Below are positions 43,756-51,454 of a DNA stretch of 64,000 bases, one piece after another (the first letter of the stretch is position 1; the number at the start of each line of letters is the position of its first letter). Source of the DNA: Erythrobacter sp. SCN 62-14 (GTDB lineage: Bacteria > Pseudomonadota > Alphaproteobacteria > Sphingomonadales > Sphingomonadaceae). The DNA lies in assembly GCA_001724215.1 (NCBI GenBank), contig MEDW01000002.1, forward strand, positions 1 to 64,000. Direction: 5' to 3'. The notes beneath the pieces were generated by a model, which had not been told where the DNA came from, did no database searches, and saw only the letters and a list, made by a program, of their open reading frames with translations. Made by a program: the position numbers and the translations under genes.

Positions 43756-43779
43756 TTTGTGCAGTTAATTGCACAAAGA
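43756..43779. promoter_or_regulatory. Palindrome site C upstream of mod
   Basis: A nearly perfect 24-bp palindrome, CTTTGTGCA-GTTAAT-TGCACAAAG, contains a one-base variant of the 14-bp sequence of sites A and B (43760-43773). It lies between the 3' end of the RHH gene and the mod gene, so it could be an operator for mod-res or a terminator for the RHH gene. Confidence 0.5.
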
Positions 43780-43793
43780 CGCGGAACGCACGG

Positions 43794-44096
43794 TCAGCCT
43801 TGACCACTGGTTCGAATTTCAAGGGCACGCACCTGCGCCCTGAGACCTTCCAGCTCCTGACCGAGCACTTTGACCTGCTGATAGAGTTCTGGCGTCACGA
43901 AATCCGGCACGGTTTGGTCAGCTTCAATGCTCTGCTGAAGCCGGGCGACGATCTCGCTGTTCAGCGAGCGCCCATTTTGCCGCGCTGACGCATCCAGAGC
44001 CTCCTTGAGATCAGGAGGCATCCGCAAACCATAAGGGGTGATGTTGGCCATGGGTGCACCAGCCGATGGGGCTTTGCGGGGTGGAGTTCCAGTCAT
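43794..44096 (-). CDS. Arc-type ribbon-helix-helix regulator
   Basis: This protein of about 100 residues has an RHH domain: YGLRMPPDLKEALDASARQN, then GRSLNSEIVARLQQSIE. A C-terminal helix (LYQQVKVLGQELEGLRAQVR) looks like a short coiled coil for tetramers. The start is uncertain: ATGs at 44114, 44096 (MTGTPPRK) and 44051 (MANITPYG) are in frame, and the 281-residue ORF in the track is an overextension through the divergent genes. It is divergent from a second, very small RHH gene and likely binds the TAGCT repeats between them. Confidence 0.75.
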   Translation of the reverse strand: MTGTPPRKAPSAGAPMANITPYGLRMPPDLKEALDASARQNGRSLNSEIVARLQQSIEADQTVPDFVTPELYQQVKVLGQELEGLRAQVRALEIRTSGQG

Positions 44097-44113
44097 GGCT
44101 ACACAGAAGCTCA

Positions 44114-44161
44114 TTTTAGCTCTTGCCTCAATACATACAGTGTAGCTACATTGTAGCTCTT
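44114..44161. promoter_or_regulatory. Repeated TAGCT operators between divergent RHH genes
   Basis: TTTTAGCTCTT (44114-44124) and TTGTAGCTCTT (44151-44161) are direct repeats with one difference, flanking the palindrome TGTAGCTACA (44141-44150). The spacing and position between two ribbon-helix-helix genes fit an Arc/CopG-type operator. Confidence 0.5.
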
Positions 44162-44178
44162 TTGATGGAGTGAAAGCT

Positions 44179-44340
44179 ATGCAGACGCAACCCGTGCACC
44201 CCACGAGCCTGAGATTGCCGACCGATCTGAAGGCGAAGCTGAAAGATCGTGCGATCATCAACCGGCGCTCGCTGACCGGCGAAATCATCGCGACCTTGGA
44301 AAAGGCAATGGCAGTCGATCCGGAGGAGGCCGCACGATGA
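44179..44340 (+). CDS. Small Arc-like ribbon-helix-helix protein
   Basis: This 53-residue protein is too short for the ORF track. It begins MQTQPVHPTSLRLPTDLKAK and continues INRRSLTGEIIATLEKAM, a complete RHH fold (strand, two helices). TGGAG precedes the ATG at good spacing. Its TGA overlaps the ATG of the serine recombinase (ATGA), so the two are translationally coupled; the regulator probably controls the recombinase and itself through the TAGCT repeats upstream. Small RHH proteins paired with recombinases can also act as directionality factors, which is untested here. Confidence 0.75.
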   Translation: MQTQPVHPTSLRLPTDLKAKLKDRAIINRRSLTGEIIATLEKAMAVDPEEAAR

Positions 44341-46007
44341 GCCAGCCGCCCCGCGCCGCGATTTACGCGAGGTATTCGACCGACATGCAGAATGAGCGGT
44401 CGATTGAGGATCAAATAGACCTTTGCCGTGCCTACGCGGCTCGCCAAGGGCTGATCGTCGTTGACGTTTTCGAAGATAGAGCCGTCTCGGGTGCGTCCAT
44501 GCACAATCGACCGGGCATTAAATCCCTGCTCGCGAAGGCTGCAACTGGACGCTTCAACGTCGTCCTCGCTGAAAGCATGAGCCGGATTGCGCGCGATCAG
44601 GAAGATCGCGCAGCCATCAGAAAGCGTCTCCAGTTCCAAGGCATCACATTAATGACGCCGAGCGATGGGGTGGTGACGCCTCTGACAGACGGCATCCGCG
44701 CCGTGATTGACAGCCAGTATATCGAAGACCTCAAGGGCATGATCCGCCGAGGAATGACTGGTCTGGCGCGGCAGGGAAAGTCAGCCGGAGGCAGAGCTTA
44801 TGGCTATCGGGCCAATCCCTTGGCCAAAGGAGAGTTGCTCGTGGCCGAAGGCGAGGCCGAAATCGTGCAGCATGTATTCCGCTCGTTTGTGAAAGGAGCA
44901 TCCCCCCAAGCGATTTGCCACGAGTTAAACGCGAGACGTATTGTGCCGCCACGAGGAGGCGGGCACTGGCACCCCTCCGCCCTGCTCGGGATGGAGGCCC
45001 GAGGTAGCGGCATTCTTCGCAATCCCATCTACGTGGGACGTCCTGTGTGGAACAAAAACAGGATGCTGAAAGACCCTGACACCGGGAAGCGCGTTTCACG
45101 GCCCAATGCTGCAGAAGAATGGCTGCATCAGGACGCTCCTCATCTTCGTCTCGTTTCGGACGAACTATTCGAGAAGGCTCAGTCCCTGCTACAAGCTCGC
45201 TCACATCGTAAGCGTGACGAAAACTTCGGCGTCCACAAGCGCCCGCAATATCTTTTGTCTGGCTTGCTCAAGTGTGCCGCCTGCGGATCAGGCATGGTCC
45301 GGTGCGGTAAAGATAAGTCAGGCAAGACCCGGCTGAAATGCTCACTTCACCACGGCAGCAAGAGTTGCCCAAACCCAAAGAGCTTTTACGCCGAAGACGT
45401 GGAAGCCTTGGTCATCGACAGCCTCACCAAGGAACTTGCCAGCCCTTCACAAATCTACGGCTACGCCAAGACCTTTATGGAGGAACGCCAAGCTAAGGCA
45501 GCTCATGAAAACCAGCGACGCAAAGCGATCGAGAGCCGCTTGAAGGCCATCGAAAAGGAGAGCACCAAGCTGGTGGACCTCATGATCGGTGGCGTTGGCG
45601 ATGTAGAGACGCTCGGGGCCAAGTCTAAAGAACTAGGTCGGGAACGAGATGACTTGCGAGTTGAGCTGGCGAGCCTTCCCGAAGCGAGCAACGTGTCCGT
45701 GCATCCAGCCGCCATAAAGCACTTCGCCAGCAAGTTGGCGGGCTCTCGTGCCAAACTCGAATATGCCCTCCACATGCTTGATGACATGGGCGAGCTTCAA
45801 CGCATCGTCCGAGGCATCATCAAGTCCGTGACACTCTCCAAGGACCACGACGGAGTGACCTGCATCTTTGTCGAGAGCTATTTGGAGCCGTTCCTTACGG
45901 AACCGGGAACCCACGAACAAGGCTTTGGCCAATCGGGGGGTTATACCGTTGGTAGCGGAGGAGGGACTCGAACCCCCGACACGCGGATTATGATTCCGCT
46001 GCTCTAA
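44337..46007 (+). CDS. Large serine recombinase
   Basis: This 556-residue integrase/excisionase has an N-terminal resolvase domain with catalytic Ser in IYARYSTDMQ and conserved Arg in ESMSRIARDQED. It is followed by the recombinase domain (GKSAGGRAYGYRAN), a zinc ribbon (LLKCAACGSGM ... KCSLHHGSKSC) and a long coiled coil (about 385-430). Large serine recombinases integrate DNA between short att sites without host factors. The last 19 residues (from about residue 538, GSGGGTRTPDTR) are encoded by the antisense strand of the tRNA-Met gene, so the C terminus is fixed by the insertion junction and would differ in the excised form. Its location next to the tRNA makes it the likely integrase of the island. 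Confidence 0.9.
   Translation: MSQPPRAAIYARYSTDMQNERSIEDQIDLCRAYAARQGLIVVDVFEDRAVSGASMHNRPGIKSLLAKAATGRFNVVLAESMSRIARDQEDRAAIRKRLQFQGITLMTPSDGVVTPLTDGIRAVIDSQYIEDLKGMIRRGMTGLARQGKSAGGRAYGYRANPLAKGELLVAEGEAEIVQHVFRSFVKGASPQAICHELNARRIVPPRGGGHWHPSALLGMEARGSGILRNPIYVGRPVWNKNRMLKDPDTGKRVSRPNAAEEWLHQDAPHLRLVSDELFEKAQSLLQARSHRKRDENFGVHKRPQYLLSGLLKCAACGSGMVRCGKDKSGKTRLKCSLHHGSKSCPNPKSFYAEDVEALVIDSLTKELASPSQIYGYAKTFMEERQAKAAHENQRRKAIESRLKAIEKESTKLVDLMIGGVGDVETLGAKSKELGRERDDLRVELASLPEASNVSVHPAAIKHFASKLAGSRAKLEYALHMLDDMGELQRIVRGIIKSVTLSKDHDGVTCIFVESYLEPFLTEPGTHEQGFGQSGGYTVGSGGGTRTPDTRIMIPLL
45950..45961. repeat. Right attachment repeat (attR-like) in the tRNA 3' end
   Basis: TGGTAGCGGAGG is the complement of the 3'-terminal 12 nucleotides of tRNA-Met, repeated at 33530-33541. 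It restores a complete tRNA gene at the insertion junction. Confidence 0.7.
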
Positions 46008-46026
46008 CCGGCTGAGCTACTCCGCC
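45950..46026 (-). tRNA. tRNA-Met (CAT), elongator type
   Basis: This 77-nt gene on the minus strand starts GGCGGAGTAGCTCAG and ends with encoded CCA. The anticodon stem GCGGA/TCCGC frames the loop ATCATAA, with anticodon CAT. The acceptor stem pairs fully (first pair G-U), so it is an elongator tRNA-Met and not the initiator (which has an unpaired first position). The 3' 12 nucleotides form the island attachment repeat. The serine recombinase gene reads through it on the other strand for 58 bases. Confidence 0.93.
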
Positions 46027-46101
46027 CCGAAAGGCTGCTGCGGCGCGAGGCCGCTGAGCGAAGCGGGCCTTTAAGCAAGAGCAGCGTCAGGGTCAACCAC
46101 T

Positions 46102-46620
46102 TTAGAGAGCCGCGCGCCCGCGAAAAGCGCTCCGCTTTATCAGCTCCCACGGCCCGCCCTTGTAAAGGTGCAGTTCGAGCGCGGGAAAGGCGAAGCGGCG
46201 CTGTGTTAGGGTGGGCGCGAGCGCGGCTTGCAGTGCCCTCGCCTCGCGCTTGGTCACCTTGTTCTGGATGGTGATGTGGGGGCGCGGCTCGTGGAGGTCT
46301 TGGGCGGTCAGACTGCCGTGAAAATGCTCGGCGATGACGCTGCGCAGGGTGAGCAATTGCGGACTGGCAAGCGCAATCGCGGTGCCGGTGCCGAGGTCCA
46401 TGAGGCCGGTGATCTCGGCCTGCGGTGCAGCGAATTCGCCCGTGATGCGCGGGAGGAAGCGGGTGAGTTCCTCCAAGAGCGAGGGCGCGAAGGCGTGGAA
46501 CAAAGTAACATGGGCGTGGAGGTGGTTCCTCTCCGGCGGATAATGCGCGCGGCGCAGGCCCTCGGCCCAGCCTTGGATGTCGGCCGGCAAAGCCGCGGTG
46601 ACGATGAAGGGCTGTGCCAT
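46102..46620 (-). CDS. 2H phosphoesterase / 2'-5' RNA ligase-like protein
   Basis: This 172-residue cytoplasmic protein of the 2H superfamily has two His-x-Thr/Ser motifs that form the active site: HAHVTLFHAF near residue 36 and RPHITIQNKV near residue 114. Proteins of this type are RNA ligases or 2',3'-cyclic phosphodiesterases acting on tRNA ends or small nucleotides. The genuine physiological substrate of most bacterial members is unknown. It sits 75 bp from the tRNA-Met gene and downstream of mltG on the same strand. Confidence 0.85.
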   Translation of the reverse strand: MAQPFIVTAALPADIQGWAEGLRRAHYPPERNHLHAHVTLFHAFAPSLLEELTRFLPRITGEFAAPQAEITGLMDLGTGTAIALASPQLLTLRSVIAEHFHGSLTAQDLHEPRPHITIQNKVTKREARALQAALAPTLTQRRFAFPALELHLYKGGPWELIKRSAFRGRAAL

Positions 46621-46633
46621 CAGCCCGCTTGCC

Positions 46634-46657
46634 TCACATCTCGCCCCGCTCGCGGCG
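46634..46657. repeat. Degenerate copy of the mltG 3' end
   Basis: The 24 bases match 46729-46752 (the last codons and stop of mltG) with two differences. The copy lies in the gap between the mltG stop and the 2H phosphoesterase start. It appears to be a short local duplication with no coding role. Confidence 0.6.
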
Positions 46658-46728
46658 TGTTTGCGTGTACGCCGAGGACCGTCACGCTTGGCTGATCGCT
46701 TTGCACTTGTCTGCCACTGCCGCAGCCC

Positions 46729-47694
46729 TCACATCTCGCCTCGTTCGCGGCGGATGGCATACCACTTGGCGACATTGGCGTTGTGCTCTTCGAGTGTCTC
46801 GGCAAACCAGTGCCCACCCGTACCATCGGCCACCATGTAGAGCGCGCTCGTCGCCTCGGGGTTCAAGACCGCCGCAATGCTGGCGCGGCCCGGATTGGTG
46901 ATCGGGCCGACCGGCAGGCCAACGCGCGTATAGGTGTTGTAGCCATTGACCGCCGCGATTTCGGATTGGCGGATGCGGCGGCCGAGCGGCTTACCTTGCG
47001 TGATCGGGTAAATGATCGTCGGGTCCGCCTGCAGCAGCATGCCCTTCTTCACCCGATTGGAATAGAGCCCTGCCACCATGCGGCGTTCCTCGCTCTTGCC
47101 GGTTTCCTTCTCGACAATCGAGGCAAGGATCAGCGCATCGCGCATGGTGTCCACCGCAATGCCGGGCTTACGCTTGGCCCATTCCTCGGCAAGCGCACGG
47201 TCCATCGCCGCCTGCATCCGTTCAACCAGCTTGGCGCGAGATTGGCCGCGTTCAAAATCATAGGTGTCAGGCAGGATCGAGCCTTCGGGCGGGACGGGAA
47301 TTTCGCCAGTCAGCATCTCTTCGGCCATCAGCCGCTCCCACACGAGGATCGAGGGCATGCCTTCAGGGATGGTCACAAACCGCCGGATCACATCGCCCGA
47401 TTGAAATGCGGCGAGGATCTCGCCCTGGCTCATGCCGGGAGTGAGCAGGAATTCGCCCGCCTGGATCGGCGCCGAAGAACCGAGGAGCCGCGCCCGCAGG
47501 CGGAAGCCTTGGGCAGAGGAAATCAGCCCTTCGGCCTCCAGCTTGTCCGCCACTTGCCCCAGCGAGGAGCCCGCCGGGATGATAAAACTCGTCTCTTCGC
47601 GGATGGTGGCGCTGCCAAGCTGGCTGGCGGCATAGATCGCCGCAACGCCGAGCAAGGCAAACACCAACCCGGCAATCAGGCCGAGCCTTTTCAT
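46729..47694 (-). CDS. mltG: Endolytic murein transglycosylase MltG
   Basis: This 321-residue membrane-anchored enzyme cleaves nascent glycan strands and sets their length. It has an N-terminal transmembrane helix (about 5-24), a LysM-like region (about 35-90) and the YceG catalytic domain with the catalytic Glu in LASIVEKETGK, then LLQADPTIIYPI and YNTYTRVGLPVGPITNPG. The length is normal for the family. The upstream gene on the same strand is fabF, only 4 bp away, so they are likely co-transcribed. Confidence 0.93.
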   Translation of the reverse strand: MKRLGLIAGLVFALLGVAAIYAASQLGSATIREETSFIIPAGSSLGQVADKLEAEGLISSAQGFRLRARLLGSSAPIQAGEFLLTPGMSQGEILAAFQSGDVIRRFVTIPEGMPSILVWERLMAEEMLTGEIPVPPEGSILPDTYDFERGQSRAKLVERMQAAMDRALAEEWAKRKPGIAVDTMRDALILASIVEKETGKSEERRMVAGLYSNRVKKGMLLQADPTIIYPITQGKPLGRRIRQSEIAAVNGYNTYTRVGLPVGPITNPGRASIAAVLNPEATSALYMVADGTGGHWFAETLEEHNANVAKWYAIRRERGEM

Positions 47695-47698
47695 GGCT

Positions 47699-48961
47699 CT
47701 AGTCGAGCTTCTGCATAATCAGCGAGGCATTCGTCCCGCCAAAGCCGAAGGAGTTGTTGAGCACGGCGCGCACTTCGCGCTTTTTCGCCTTCAAGGGCAC
47801 GAGATCAATGCCCTCGGTCCCTTCGTCGGGATCATGCAGATTGAGCGTCGGCGGCACGATCTGGTCGCGCATGGCGAGCAGGCAGAACACCGCTTCCACG
47901 GCGCCCGCCCCGCCAAGCAAGTGCCCGATGGCGCTCTTGGTCGAGGACATCGACGCACCCGACAGCCCCTCGCCCAGCACGCGCTTGATCGCGGCCAGTT
48001 CGATGGTGTCGGCCATAGTGCTCGTGCCGTGGGCGTTGATATAGTCGATATCGCCCGGCCCAAGCCCTGCCTTCTTCAAGGCCATGCGCATGGCGAGTTC
48101 CGCGCCGCGGCCTTCGGGGTGCGGGGCGGTGACGTGATAGGCATCGCCCGAGAGGCCATAGCCGGTCACTTCGCCGTAAATTGTCGCGCCGCGCGCCTTG
48201 GCGCGTTCATATTCTTCGAGCACGACGATGCCTGCGCCCTCGCCCATGACAAACCCGTCGCGCGCTTTGTCATAGGGGCGGCTGGCTTCGGTCGGGCGAT
48301 CATTCATGCTCATGTTAAGAGCGCGCGCCTGAGCGAACCCGGCAATCCCGAGCGGATTGATGGTGCTTTCCGCACCGCCTGCCAGCATCACATCGGCATC
48401 ATCCATCGCGATCATGCGCGCGGCATCACCAATCGAATGCGCGCCGGTGGAGCACGCCGTCACAACCGCATGATTGGGGCCCATAAAGCCGTATTTGATC
48501 TGCACCTGTCCGGTGATGAGATTGATGAGGCGGCCATGCACAAAATGCGGGCTTACCCGCCCCGGTCCGCGTTCGTGGAGGTTGACGCTCTCGATCTCGA
48601 TCCCCGGCAGGCCGCCAATGCCTGCGCCGATGGAGCAACCGGTGCGTTCTTTCTCCGCCTCGGTCATGTCGGTCAGGCCGGCATCTTCGAGCGCTTGGCC
48701 TGCGGCATCAATGCCATAGACGATGAAGGGATCGACCTGACGCTGAATTTTGTGATCCACGCGCTTATCCGCGTCAAAGCCCCACGGGTGATCCTTGGGC
48801 TTGACCTCGCAAGCGATGGTGCATTTCTGATTCGAAGCGTCAAAGCGGGTGATCGGGCCCGCCCCGCTTTCTCCGGCGATCAGATTGGCCCAAGTTGTTT
48901 CAACATCACCTCCCAAGGGAGTGACAAGGCCAAGCCCGGTTACAACCACACGGCGCATCAA
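47699..48961 (-). CDS. fabF: 3-oxoacyl-[acyl-carrier-protein] synthase II
   Basis: This 420-residue thiolase-fold enzyme elongates fatty acids by condensing malonyl-ACP with acyl-ACP. The Cys-His-His triad is visible: the nucleophile in VTACSTGAHSIG, His in NAHGTSTMAD and His in SAIGHLLGGAGAVEA. N terminus (RRVVVTGLGLVTPLGGD) and length match FabF. acpP lies upstream on the same strand, giving the usual acpP-fabF order, followed by mltG as in many alphaproteobacteria. Two hairpins sit in the acpP-fabF gap and may adjust relative transcript levels. Confidence 0.95.
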   Translation of the reverse strand: MMRRVVVTGLGLVTPLGGDVETTWANLIAGESGAGPITRFDASNQKCTIACEVKPKDHPWGFDADKRVDHKIQRQVDPFIVYGIDAAGQALEDAGLTDMTEAEKERTGCSIGAGIGGLPGIEIESVNLHERGPGRVSPHFVHGRLINLITGQVQIKYGFMGPNHAVVTACSTGAHSIGDAARMIAMDDADVMLAGGAESTINPLGIAGFAQARALNMSMNDRPTEASRPYDKARDGFVMGEGAGIVVLEEYERAKARGATIYGEVTGYGLSGDAYHVTAPHPEGRGAELAMRMALKKAGLGPGDIDYINAHGTSTMADTIELAAIKRVLGEGLSGASMSSTKSAIGHLLGGAGAVEAVFCLLAMRDQIVPPTLNLHDPDEGTEGIDLVPLKAKKREVRAVLNNSFGFGGTNASLIMQKLD

Positions 48962-48978
48962 ACTCTCTCCAAATGGAA

Positions 48979-49043
48979 CAGGCCCAACCCTTGCGGGCTG
49001 AGCCTGTCATAGCCCTTAGTGCCTGGCAGCGGGAAACCCGCTG
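48979..49043 (-). terminator. Two hairpins between acpP and fabF
   Basis: CAGGCCCA and TGAGCCTG (48979-49006) form an imperfect stem extended inward by CCC/GGG, and CAGCGGG-AAA-CCCGCTG (49027-49043) forms a perfect 7-bp stem. Neither has a strong T run. They may partially end or stabilise the acpP message so that acpP is made in excess over fabF. Confidence 0.45.
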
Positions 49044-49090
49044 TACCGCGCGCGCCCTTTCAGGAGAAAGAGCTGCGGGCTGATGGGTGA

Positions 49091-49327
49091 TTAGCCCTTG
49101 TGCTCTTCGATGTACTTGGTCGCATCACCAACAGTGGTGATCTTTTCGGCCGCGTCATCGGGAATTTCGACGCCGAATTCCTCTTCGAAGGCCATCACCA
49201 GCTCGACGATATCGAGGCTGTCCGCGCCCAGATCATCGATGAAGCTGGCTTCTTGCGTGACCTTGTCAGCCTCGACGCCGAGATGCTCGACGACAATCTT
49301 CTGCACGCGCTCGGCAGTATCGCTCAT
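49091..49327 (-). CDS. acpP: Acyl carrier protein
   Basis: This 78-residue acidic four-helix protein carries the growing acyl chain on 4'-phosphopantetheine at the Ser in the [10 protein letters not shown] motif. The N-terminal [12 protein letters not shown] and C-terminal [14 protein letters not shown] are canonical. It has no rivals in the window. It lies upstream of fabF on the same strand, separated by two hairpins. Confidence 0.97.
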   Translation of the reverse strand: MSDTAERVQKIVVEHLGVEADKVTQEASFIDDLGADSLDIVELVMAFEEEFGVEIPDDAAEKITTVGDATKYIEEHKG

Positions 49328-49439
49328 ATGTTTCCCTCTTGGACTGGGGGTTAAGAAATCTGGTTTGCCCTAATCAAGCCTTGAGCCAAGCGCAAGTGCC
49401 GATCACTTGGCCAGCGGCCCGCCATGCCGCAGCGGCGGA

Positions 49440-51230
49440 TTATTCCCCGGCTTTTTTAGGCGGCTCCACCACGCGCAGGTGCAACTCGCGCAATTGGCGG
49501 GGTTCGGCAAGGCTGGGCGCGCCCATCAACAAGTCTTCGGCGCGCTGGTTCATCGGGAACAGCGAGATTTCGCGCAGGTTTTTGACCCCGCAAAGCAGCA
49601 TCACAATGCGATCAACGCCGGCCGCCATCCCGCCATGGGGAGGCGCGCCATATTGGAAGGCGCGGTACATCCCGCCAAAACGTTCCTCGACATCGGCCTT
49701 GGTGAGGCCCGTGATCTCGAACGCTTTGACCATCACTTCTGGCTTGTGATTGCGGATTGAGCCCGATGCGATTTCATAGCCGTTGCACACCAGATCATAC
49801 TGGAAAGCCTTGATGGTAAGCGGGTCTTGCCCTTCCAAAGCCTCCAGCCCGCCCTGCGGCATGGAAAATGGGTTGTGAGAGAAATCGACCTTTTTTTCAT
49901 CCTCGTTCCATTCATAGAACGGGAAATCGACAATCCATGCGAGCGCAAAGGCGTCTTCATCAATCAGCCCCAGTTCCTCGCCAATGCGGATGCGGGCCGC
50001 CCCTGCCAGCTTGGCCGCGTCCGCTTCCTTGCCCGCGGCAAAGAACAGCCCGTCATTTTCGCCAAGCCCGAGTTCGGCGTAAAGCTCGGCCATGCGATCA
50101 GGCCCGTGGTTCTTGGCAATCGGGCCGCCGAATTCCCCGGCCTTGCGGGTGACATAGCCGAGGCCCGCATAGCCTTCGCGGCGTGCCCAATCGTTCATAT
50201 CATCGAAGAATTTGCGGCTTTTCTCGTGGGTTGCAGGCGCAGGGATCACCCGCACCACGCCGCCGCCACCAACGATCTTTTCAAACAGGCCAAAGCCCGA
50301 TTGGGTGAAATGCGCGGACACATCGCTGATAATCAGCGGGTTGCGCAGATCAGGCTTGTCGGAGCCATATTTCAGCATCGCCTCATCGTAAGGGATGCGC
50401 GGGAATTCGCCTGCGGGTGTCACCTTCTTGTCGCCAGCGAAAGCGGCAAAAGTGCCTTGGATCACCGGCTCCATCACCTCCCAGATTTCTTCCTGGGTGA
50501 CGAAACTCATTTCCAGATCGAGCTGGTAAAATTCGCCCGGCAGGCGGTCGGCACGCGGGTCTTCATCGCGGAAACACGGAGCGATCTGGAAATAGCGATC
50601 AAAGCCCGCCACCATCAGCAATTGCTTATATTGCTGCGGCGCCTGCGGAAGCGCGTAGAATTTGCCTGCGTGAATGCGGCTCGGCACGAGGAAATCGCGC
50701 GCGCCTTCGGGGCTGGAGGCGGTAAGGATCGGGGTGGAAAACTCGTTAAAACCCACCGCCGCCATCCGCGCGCGCATATCGGCGATGATCGCCACGCGCT
50801 TCATGATGTTGGCGTGGAGCGTTTCGCGGCGCAAATCGAGGAAGCGGTATTTGAGGCGGATATCCTCGGGGTATTCCTGTTCGCCCGCCACTGGCAGCGG
50901 CAATTCTTCGGCGGCGCTCTGGACAGTCACTTGCCTTGCAAAAACCTCAATCGCGCCAGTCGCCAGATTGGCGTTCACGGTCTCCGCCGCGCGCGCCTTT
51001 ACCTCGCCCTCAATCGTCACAACGCTTTCGGCCCGCAGCGAATCGAGCACCGGCAGCGCGGGGCTGTCTTCATCGGCGACAATCTGCGTGATCCCATAGT
51101 GATCGCGCAAATCGACGAACAAAACGCCGCCATGATCGCGCTTCCGGTGAATCCAGCCGGAAAGCCGCACTGTCTGGCCAACTTCGGCCGCAGAAAGCTG
51201 TGCGCAAGTGTGGGTTCTGTAGGGGTGCAT
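49440..51230 (-). CDS. aspS: Aspartate--tRNA ligase
   Basis: This 596-residue class II synthetase has an N-terminal OB-fold anticodon-binding domain (about 1-110, [20 protein letters not shown]), motif 2 in [16 protein letters not shown], the bacterial GAD insertion (about 300-420) and motif 3 in [14 protein letters not shown]. It charges tRNA-Asp, and in alphaproteobacteria often also tRNA-Asn for the amidotransferase route; which applies here cannot be read. It is divergent from rnd with about 224 bp between them. Confidence 0.96.
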   Translation of the reverse strand: MHPYRTHTCAQLSAAEVGQTVRLSGWIHRKRDHGGVLFVDLRDHYGITQIVADEDSPALPVLDSLRAESVVTIEGEVKARAAETVNANLATGAIEVFARQVTVQSAAEELPLPVAGEQEYPEDIRLKYRFLDLRRETLHANIMKRVAIIADMRARMAAVGFNEFSTPILTASSPEGARDFLVPSRIHAGKFYALPQAPQQYKQLLMVAGFDRYFQIAPCFRDEDPRADRLPGEFYQLDLEMSFVTQEEIWEVMEPVIQGTFAAFAGDKKVTPAGEFPRIPYDEAMLKYGSDKPDLRNPLIISDVSAHFTQSGFGLFEKIVGGGGVVRVIPAPATHEKSRKFFDDMNDWARREGYAGLGYVTRKAGEFGGPIAKNHGPDRMAELYAELGLGENDGLFFAAGKEADAAKLAGAARIRIGEELGLIDEDAFALAWIVDFPFYEWNEDEKKVDFSHNPFSMPQGGLEALEGQDPLTIKAFQYDLVCNGYEIASGSIRNHKPEVMVKAFEITGLTKADVEERFGGMYRAFQYGAPPHGGMAAGVDRIVMLLCGVKNLREISLFPMNQRAEDLLMGAPSLAEPRQLRELHLRVVEPPKKAGE

Positions 51231-51454
51231 CTAAACTCTTGTCCTGTTGGCGGCTATGACGCTAAGGCGCGCCCGGCGGTGGCCGTGCCTTTCACTAAGG
51301 GAATAGCCCCGCCTAATCGCGCCGCGCTAACAGGGCAAGGGCGGGTCTTTGTCAAGCAGGGGCCGCATCCTTTCATCATCTGCTTTGCGCAACCTCGGGG
51401 CATGGGAGCTTTTCTCCCGAAGGCGGCACTCCGCCTAAGAACAGCGAAGTTGAC

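Noticed and set aside
44097-44639. N-terminal extension of the RHH gene (281-residue ORF)
   Set aside because: The extension runs through the operator region and antisense to the small RHH and recombinase genes; only the last about 100 residues form an RHH protein.
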